From assembly GCA_023411575.1 (NCBI GenBank), contig JAEYOP010000040.1:62001-126000 (forward strand): DNA of 64,000 nt, given 5' to 3'. The notes beneath the pieces were generated by a model, which saw nothing but the letters and a program-made list of their open reading frames with translations, searched no databases and was not told where the DNA came from. This document shows positions 59,814 to 64,000 of this stretch, piece by piece. A program made the position numbers and the translations under genes. Source of the stretch: Bacillota bacterium (GTDB lineage: Bacteria > Bacillota > Clostridia > Acetivibrionales > DTU013). Numbering within the stretch: position 1 is the stretch's first letter; each line of letters starts with the position of its first letter.

Positions 59814-61312
59814 CTCCAGCCGCCCCCCTTCCCCTGTGCGTCTCTTCCCGCTATGCCTCTTTCCTGTACTGCTCGCTTCTGCAGTTCCTTCTCCTGCAGG
59901 GCTCTTTCCTGAGCGGCCCTGGAAACAGCGATTCCCAACCCTATAATGATCCACAGATACGAGTTCCCCACCGCCGGAAAAAAACTCCTGCCGGTAAATC
60001 CACTGATCAAATAGCAGATCACGCTTACCATGCATCCAAAGAGCAGGTTGGCGTAGAAGGGCGAGGTTTTCCGGCACCTGCCCGCCTGTTTGCCGAAACG
60101 GACGAGCACCAGGGCAAAAAAGGCCAGAAAGAGGAGCAATCCGGGAATACCGGCGTCGAGAACGCAGTCCAGATACATGTTATGCGCATGCAGAACCGGC
60201 GGCACCACCCCCTGCTTCCAGACCTCCAGATTGGTCAAGCCGTACCGCCCGGAACCGAACACAAGAATTCCGGGCTTGCTTCCCAGTTCCTGCAGGATCG
60301 GCTTCCAGATCTGGTCGGTCCTCCCCGCCGAAATCTCGTCGTAGTCTCCCGTATTCAGCCCGGTCATGGCGCGGTCGACGACCATATCCGGCGCCAGCAC
60401 GTACAGCCCGATCCCGATCACAATAGCCGCAACCGGAATCCACCTGCGCATCCCGGACAGGTATAAAAGCAGGAAGATGCCGAACAGCACCAGAAAGTAA
60501 GCTGTTCTGGAAAAGCAGACCGCCGTGCCGGCCGCCACCAGGAACAGCGTAAAATACGCCAGTTTGCTCCTTTGGGATAGGGCCCAGGACAGGATCAGGG
60601 GAAAGGACAGGATGCCGAAATTCGCGAGGTCATTTCCGTGCAGGCCCGAGTAAGCGGACAATTCCGTCCGGATCACCTCGAAATCGCTCTTATCCGGCAC
60701 CTGGAACAAATACACGAGAACCAGAGATCCAAACAGCAGCATAGCGGAAAATGCAACCGCCTTGAGGATTTTCAAAATCCCCTCCTCGCTGCCGTAATAA
60801 TAAGCGACCAGAGGCAGCGGAAGGAAGCACGTAAACGTCCATGAGACGTAATCCGGCAGAAACCGGTGAATCGGCAGCTTGCCCGCCGCATTCTCCGAAA
60901 ACAGGATCCGGGTGTACTCCATCGAGCGGAGCCACGATAGGCAGAATAGCACCACAAGCACAATGAACAGGACCGTAAAGGCCGGAGATATCTTATGCGG
61001 CTTTTTATAAAGCACAAACAGGACAAGAACAGCGCAGGACAGCAGCAACAGGAGCTTGCCGGCGTTGATTCCCATGGGAAGCCGTTCAAAGACCGGGGCG
61101 TACCCAAAGGGTAAAAGCAGCAAGTAGACCGCAAAAACCGCATCCGGGCTTCGATAAAACGCATAGAATGCGATACCGGCCGCCACCAGAGCAAGGGCGC
61201 TGTAAATATGAAAAGCGCATAAGGCCAGGTAAACGCAGGACAGCATGCCCAAGGCCAAAATGCCCACGATTTTTTTGTTTTCCGCGATGGTCGAAGCAAT
61301 CCGGTCAAACAT
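59810..61312 (-). CDS. O-antigen ligase/polymerase-like (Wzy/WaaL) membrane protein
   Basis: 500-residue protein with 10-12 membrane segments and the Wzy_C/O-antigen-ligase loop (ELSAYSGLHGNDLANFG...; later GSGRYGL and VLHAHNMYLDCVLDAGIPGL). It would polymerise or ligate the lipid-linked repeat unit outside the membrane. The last 35 residues are a charged Gln/Glu/Arg/Lys tail encoded by 15-nt repeats. It overlaps the upstream glycosyltransferase by 8 nt. Confidence 0.88.
   Translation of the reverse strand: MFDRIASTIAENKKIVGILALGMLSCVYLALCAFHIYSALALVAAGIAFYAFYRSPDAVFAVYLLLLPFGYAPVFERLPMGINAGKLLLLLSCAVLVLFVLYKKPHKISPAFTVLFIVLVVLFCLSWLRSMEYTRILFSENAAGKLPIHRFLPDYVSWTFTCFLPLPLVAYYYGSEEGILKILKAVAFSAMLLFGSLVLVYLFQVPDKSDFEVIRTELSAYSGLHGNDLANFGILSFPLILSWALSQRSKLAYFTLFLVAAGTAVCFSRTAYFLVLFGIFLLLYLSGMRRWIPVAAIVIGIGLYVLAPDMVVDRAMTGLNTGDYDEISAGRTDQIWKPILQELGSKPGILVFGSGRYGLTNLEVWKQGVVPPVLHAHNMYLDCVLDAGIPGLLLFLAFFALVLVRFGKQAGRCRKTSPFYANLLFGCMVSVICYLISGFTGRSFFPAVGNSYLWIIIGLGIAVSRAAQERALQEKELQKRAVQERGIAGRDAQGKGGGWR
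59852..59911. repeat. Four 15-bp degenerate repeats at the polymerase 3' end
   Basis: Read on the minus strand: CAGGAAAGAGCCCTG, CAGGAGAAGGAACTG, CAGAAGCGAGCAGTA, CAGGAAAGAGGCATA. They encode the repeating Q-E/K-R/K/E-x-x tail. Confidence 0.75.
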
Positions 61313-62426
61313 CGGTTATGGCCTCCCCCTCCCAGCCCATTAATGCCAGGTATTTTTTCGCCGCATTCCGGACGTCGTGCTTCTGAGCCGCATAGTTCCG
61401 CATCCGCTCCCAATACCGGTCCAACCGGTCCGTAGTGAGCTCCCGGAGGAAGGAAACCGCGCCCTGCGCAGCATCGTTGCAGACATACCCGAGGCCGTAC
61501 GTTCCGATCATGCCGTCCGGGTCCACCCGGTAGGACAAAATCGGCGTTCCGCCCAGGCAGGCCTGGATGAACGTATTGGGGAAGCCCTCCAACTCGGAAG
61601 TGCAGACATAGGCCTTCGCACGGTCAAACCAGGCCTGTATTTCCCCATATGCCACATAATCGACGAGCCTTACATTGTTCAGGGTCCCGGCGCTCCGGCG
61701 GACCTCCGCCGCCAGTTCCCCCTGCTCTCGGGCCTCCCCCGTCGGACTGTCCTTGTTGGTCGGCATGATCATGACAAATTCCTCTTCCGGCAGGTATTTC
61801 GCCAGTTCCACAAACAGCATGGGCCGTTTTGTGGCAATGCACCTGCCCACCCACAGGATAGGCCCTTTCTTTTCCCGCTCCGCCTCCTCCCGGAGGAAAA
61901 AGCCGTTTTCAATCACCGGACTTTCGATTCCCAGCCTGCTTTTCAGAAGCGCTTTTTGCTTTTCCGTCTGGGAGACGACTACGGAGGCATTCAGCAGCCC
62001 GAATTTGTAAAACAGGCTGTTCCAATAGCCGTTCTTTGCCCGGAAGCTTTCCAGTTCCAGGTTCAGGTCGCTGGAAACCCGAAAAAAAACCTTCTTCCCC
62101 TTCAAACGCTTCTGGAGCAGAACCAGCCTCCCCAGGTAGGCATGGCTGCAGCTGAAAAGGAAAACGTCAGCCGCCAGGGAAAGGAGCTGCCGCCAGGAAC
62201 GGCCGGCCTCAAACCGGATCAGCTCGACATTCCCCCGCCGGTACACCGGGGGCTGCCCGAAATCATCCACGAGCACGCTGACCTTCACGTTTTTCACCGC
62301 GGAAAAACAGATAGCCAGGTTATACAGGCTTATTTCGGCGCCGCCCATGACATTTTCGATATTATAGCGTTCATCATACAAGGGCAGGGACCGAAAGGAG
62401 AGGATGCAAATTTTCAATTCCTTCAT
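61305..62426 (-). CDS. Glycosyltransferase (GT4-like), paralogue A
   Basis: 373-residue transferase: start MKELKICILSFRSLPLYD, GGAEISLYNLA, ILWVGRCIATKRPMLFVELA, and donor site CTSELEGFPNTFIQACLGGTPILSYRVDPDG. It shares length and motifs with the next gene, so the two arose by tandem duplication. ATG 62426 overlaps the previous stop (ATGA). Confidence 0.9.
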   Translation of the reverse strand: MKELKICILSFRSLPLYDERYNIENVMGGAEISLYNLAICFSAVKNVKVSVLVDDFGQPPVYRRGNVELIRFEAGRSWRQLLSLAADVFLFSCSHAYLGRLVLLQKRLKGKKVFFRVSSDLNLELESFRAKNGYWNSLFYKFGLLNASVVVSQTEKQKALLKSRLGIESPVIENGFFLREEAEREKKGPILWVGRCIATKRPMLFVELAKYLPEEEFVMIMPTNKDSPTGEAREQGELAAEVRRSAGTLNNVRLVDYVAYGEIQAWFDRAKAYVCTSELEGFPNTFIQACLGGTPILSYRVDPDGMIGTYGLGYVCNDAAQGAVSFLRELTTDRLDRYWERMRNYAAQKHDVRNAAKKYLALMGWEGEAITDV

Positions 62427-63604
62427 CTTGAAAAACACCCTTTTTCCGTATTCCAGCCCGTCAGCCTCATAAAATCACCCAGGTACGCCTTCCCGATCCT
62501 GGAAGGGTCATGGTTCTGCTTGACATAATCGTAGGCGTTTTCCCCCATCTTCCGGATCTGCCGGCCCTCCAGCCCCCGGATAAACTCCACCGCCCTGTCC
62601 GGATCGTCCCCGCAGCAATACCCCAGCTCGTACCGGTCCAGGATGCCGTCGGGGTTCACCCGGAAGGTGAGGATGCCCGTTCTGCCCAGGCAGGCCTGGA
62701 TGAAGCTGTTTGGGAAGCCCTCGTACTCCGACGTGTTCACAAAAAGCTTGGCGTGGTTGTAGAACCGCTGAATCTCCTGGAAGGGGATGAATTCGTAATA
62801 CTCGAAGTTTTCCAGTTCCTCGGACGCTTTCCGGGCGGTTCCGGTCATTTCCTTTTCGTAAGTATTCTCCAGGTCCTCGCTGCTCCGGACATGGGGCATG
62901 ATCATGACGAATTTTTCATCCGGAAGGCTCCTGGCCAGCTGGAGGAACAGCTCCGGCCTCTTCAGGGGCTCGCACCGGGACACCCAGAGGATGTATTCCT
63001 TGTGGGGCAGGCTCTTTTCCTTTTTGGCGGGGAAGAAGTTCTTCAAAACCCGGCTCTCCAATCCGCAGTTTTCCCGGAGCATCCTCTTCTGATCCTCGGA
63101 CTGCACGTAAATCAGGTCGCTGTTCCGCAGGCCGAACCGATACAGCCGGTACAGCCTCCGGGAACTCTTCCAGAACTCGAATTCCGCGTCCTTGTCGCTC
63201 CCCAGGCGGAACACCACCTTTTTTCCCTTCAGGAACTTGAGGAAGAGAACCATCCACCCGAGATGCTCCGAGGCCGTTTTGGTTATGTAAATATGGGAGC
63301 GCTGCCGGAGCATGGCCCGGAAAAAGCAAAGGTACCTCAATGCCTTCTGCCATGGGGACTTGTAGACATCCTCCCGCATGTACCGGACTTTCCGAACCGT
63401 GATATTGCGGTAGGTTTCGACCGCTTTTTGTCCGTAATCCCCCACCAGGAAATCCACCTTGATAAAATCAAACTGGGAAAAATAAGCGGCCAGATTGTAC
63501 AGTTCCACTTCCGAGCCGCCGAAGGCCTGGTTGGTAGCCCGGTTGAACACGGGATAAGCCCGGAAAAGGATAAAGCACAGGCGCAGTTGTTCTCGGTCGT
63601 TCAT
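62423..63604 (-). CDS. Glycosyltransferase (GT4-like), paralogue B
   Basis: 393-residue transferase: FRAYPVFNRATNQAFGGSEVELYNLAAYF, ILWVSRCEPLKRPELFLQLA and donor site VNTSEYEGFPNSFIQACLGRTGILTFRVNPDG. Sister of the following gene in motif content. It starts 12 nt after the asparagine synthase stop and is part of the coupled operon. Confidence 0.91.
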   Translation of the reverse strand: MNDREQLRLCFILFRAYPVFNRATNQAFGGSEVELYNLAAYFSQFDFIKVDFLVGDYGQKAVETYRNITVRKVRYMREDVYKSPWQKALRYLCFFRAMLRQRSHIYITKTASEHLGWMVLFLKFLKGKKVVFRLGSDKDAEFEFWKSSRRLYRLYRFGLRNSDLIYVQSEDQKRMLRENCGLESRVLKNFFPAKKEKSLPHKEYILWVSRCEPLKRPELFLQLARSLPDEKFVMIMPHVRSSEDLENTYEKEMTGTARKASEELENFEYYEFIPFQEIQRFYNHAKLFVNTSEYEGFPNSFIQACLGRTGILTFRVNPDGILDRYELGYCCGDDPDRAVEFIRGLEGRQIRKMGENAYDYVKQNHDPSRIGKAYLGDFMRLTGWNTEKGCFSR

Positions 63605-63616
63605 TTTGTCACCTCT

Positions 63617-64000
63617 TCACCATGTCTCTATGTGGAAAATGTCACACAGGAGCTGGGTGGTCAGCACACCCATCACCAGCATCGTTTCCCTTTCGCTGGG
63701 GGTCTCCTTTGTCCGGACTCCGTCCAGAAACCCCTTGATTTTCTGCGGATGGAACAGGTTGAACCGCCGGAGGGACTCTTCGGACAGGATATGCTTCAAA
63801 TAGGGATCCTCCAGGATTTTATCCACGGGGATCGGGGCGCGGTACGGATATTTCTTCCGGCACACCAGCTCCCGGGGCAGATATTTTTCGGCGATCCTCT
63901 TTAAGACCACCTTCTCGTTCAAGGCCCGGATTTTGTAACGGTCGTTCAGTGACATGCAGTATTCCGCCAGATCGTCGTCCAGGAACGGAAACCGGACCTC
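63617..64000 (-). CDS. asnB: Asparagine synthase (glutamine-hydrolysing), C-terminal end, cut by window
   Basis: Reading continues past the internal ATG at 63955 to the window edge; the edge residues EVRFPFLDDDLAEYC followed by NDRYKIR...KVVLKRIAEKYLPRELVCRKKYPY are the conserved end of AsnB-type synthetases. AsnB paralogues are common at the head of capsule/exopolysaccharide clusters, where they may amidate a uronic acid or a precursor. The N-terminal glutaminase domain is outside the window. Confidence 0.9.
   Translation of the reverse strand, partial: EVRFPFLDDDLAEYCMSLNDRYKIRALNEKVVLKRIAEKYLPRELVCRKKYPYRAPIPVDKILEDPYLKHILSEESLRRFNLFHPQKIKGFLDGVRTKETPSERETMLVMGVLTTQLLCDIFHIETW

Noticed and set aside
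58656..59912. 418-codon plus-strand ORF opposite the glycosyltransferase
   Set aside because: Opposite-strand shadow of a gene with full GT4 motifs.
59814..60077. 88-residue extension of the glycosyltransferase upstream of 59813
   Set aside because: It lies entirely inside the coding sequence of the polymerase in another frame; ATG 59813 overlaps the polymerase stop in the usual coupled way.
1..64000. Prophage, insertion sequence, CRISPR array, tRNA or rRNA genes
   Set aside because: No integrase, transposase, Cas or phage-structural motifs, no regularly spaced repeats with unique spacers, and no tRNA- or rRNA-like sequence recognised on reading.

Overview
The window reads as chromosomal DNA of a spore-forming, Gram-positive anaerobe of the Bacillota, most likely class Clostridia. 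Evidence: an SspH-type small acid-soluble spore protein, strong AAGGAGG ribosome-binding sites on nearly every gene, GTG/TTG starts, lipobox lipoproteins, an LTA-synthase-like sulfatase, a VanZ protein, an ABC-F protein, a YesM/YesN-type sensor-regulator pair and several oxygen-sensitive Fe-S enzymes. I see no rRNA, tRNA, CRISPR array, phage or insertion sequence. The window is gene-dense; the only stretch over 300 bases without a gene is 16222-16609, which holds the ABC-F leader.

Region 1 (1-13105): after a cut-off HEAT-like protein and a small Cys-rich protein comes a nine-gene minus-strand operon for reductive pyrimidine degradation, with a PucR-type regulator upstream. In transcription order it encodes an aminotransferase, an iron alcohol dehydrogenase, an ABC importer (ATPase, two permeases, lipoprotein), dihydropyrimidinase, a PreA-type dihydropyrimidine dehydrogenase and a carbamoyl-amino-acid hydrolase. 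Together they can import a pyrimidine and convert uracil through dihydrouracil, N-carbamoyl-beta-alanine, beta-alanine and malonate semialdehyde to 3-hydroxypropionate. The binding lipoprotein appears to be a circularly permuted NMT1/THI5-type protein, the most unusual gene product I see here. The operon leader holds a long attenuator-like hairpin.

Region 2 (13106-38700): accessory and housekeeping genes. These include a GlmU-like beta-helix protein, acetyltransferases, an ABC-F protein with an attenuator-like leader, a WYL regulator operon, a divergent MocR/EamA pair, an Lrp regulator, an LTA-synthase-like sulfatase, a Nudix hydrolase with a GH42 beta-galactosidase, VanZ and MATE membrane proteins, HD-domain proteins, an aldo/keto reductase, an amidohydrolase, a DEAD-box helicase and a TIM-barrel-like protein of unknown role. 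A perfect consensus promoter with an operator-like repeat drives a small minus-strand ORF that runs into the 3' end of a DUF1294 gene.

Region 3 (38795-43910): a minus-strand group with an NdpA-like nucleoid protein, a membrane-anchored MutS-like ATPase, a metallo-beta-lactamase-fold hydrolase and an ArsR-type regulator, plus SspH.

Region 4 (44000-51950): a CUT1 sugar importer without its own ATPase, followed by a sugar-binding lipoprotein, a LytS/YesM-type histidine kinase and an AraC-type response regulator that look like one three-component sensing system.

Region 5 (52000-64000): an Lrp regulator, a metallo-hydrolase, and a tightly coupled minus-strand exopolysaccharide operon: asparagine synthase (cut by the window end), four glycosyltransferases, an O-antigen-ligase-like polymerase, a radical SAM/SPASM enzyme, a beta-helix protein, a hexapeptide acyltransferase and a polysaccharide deacetylase.

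A recurring oddity is short in-frame tandem repeats (9, 15 and 48 nt units) at protein termini and domain boundaries in several unrelated genes.
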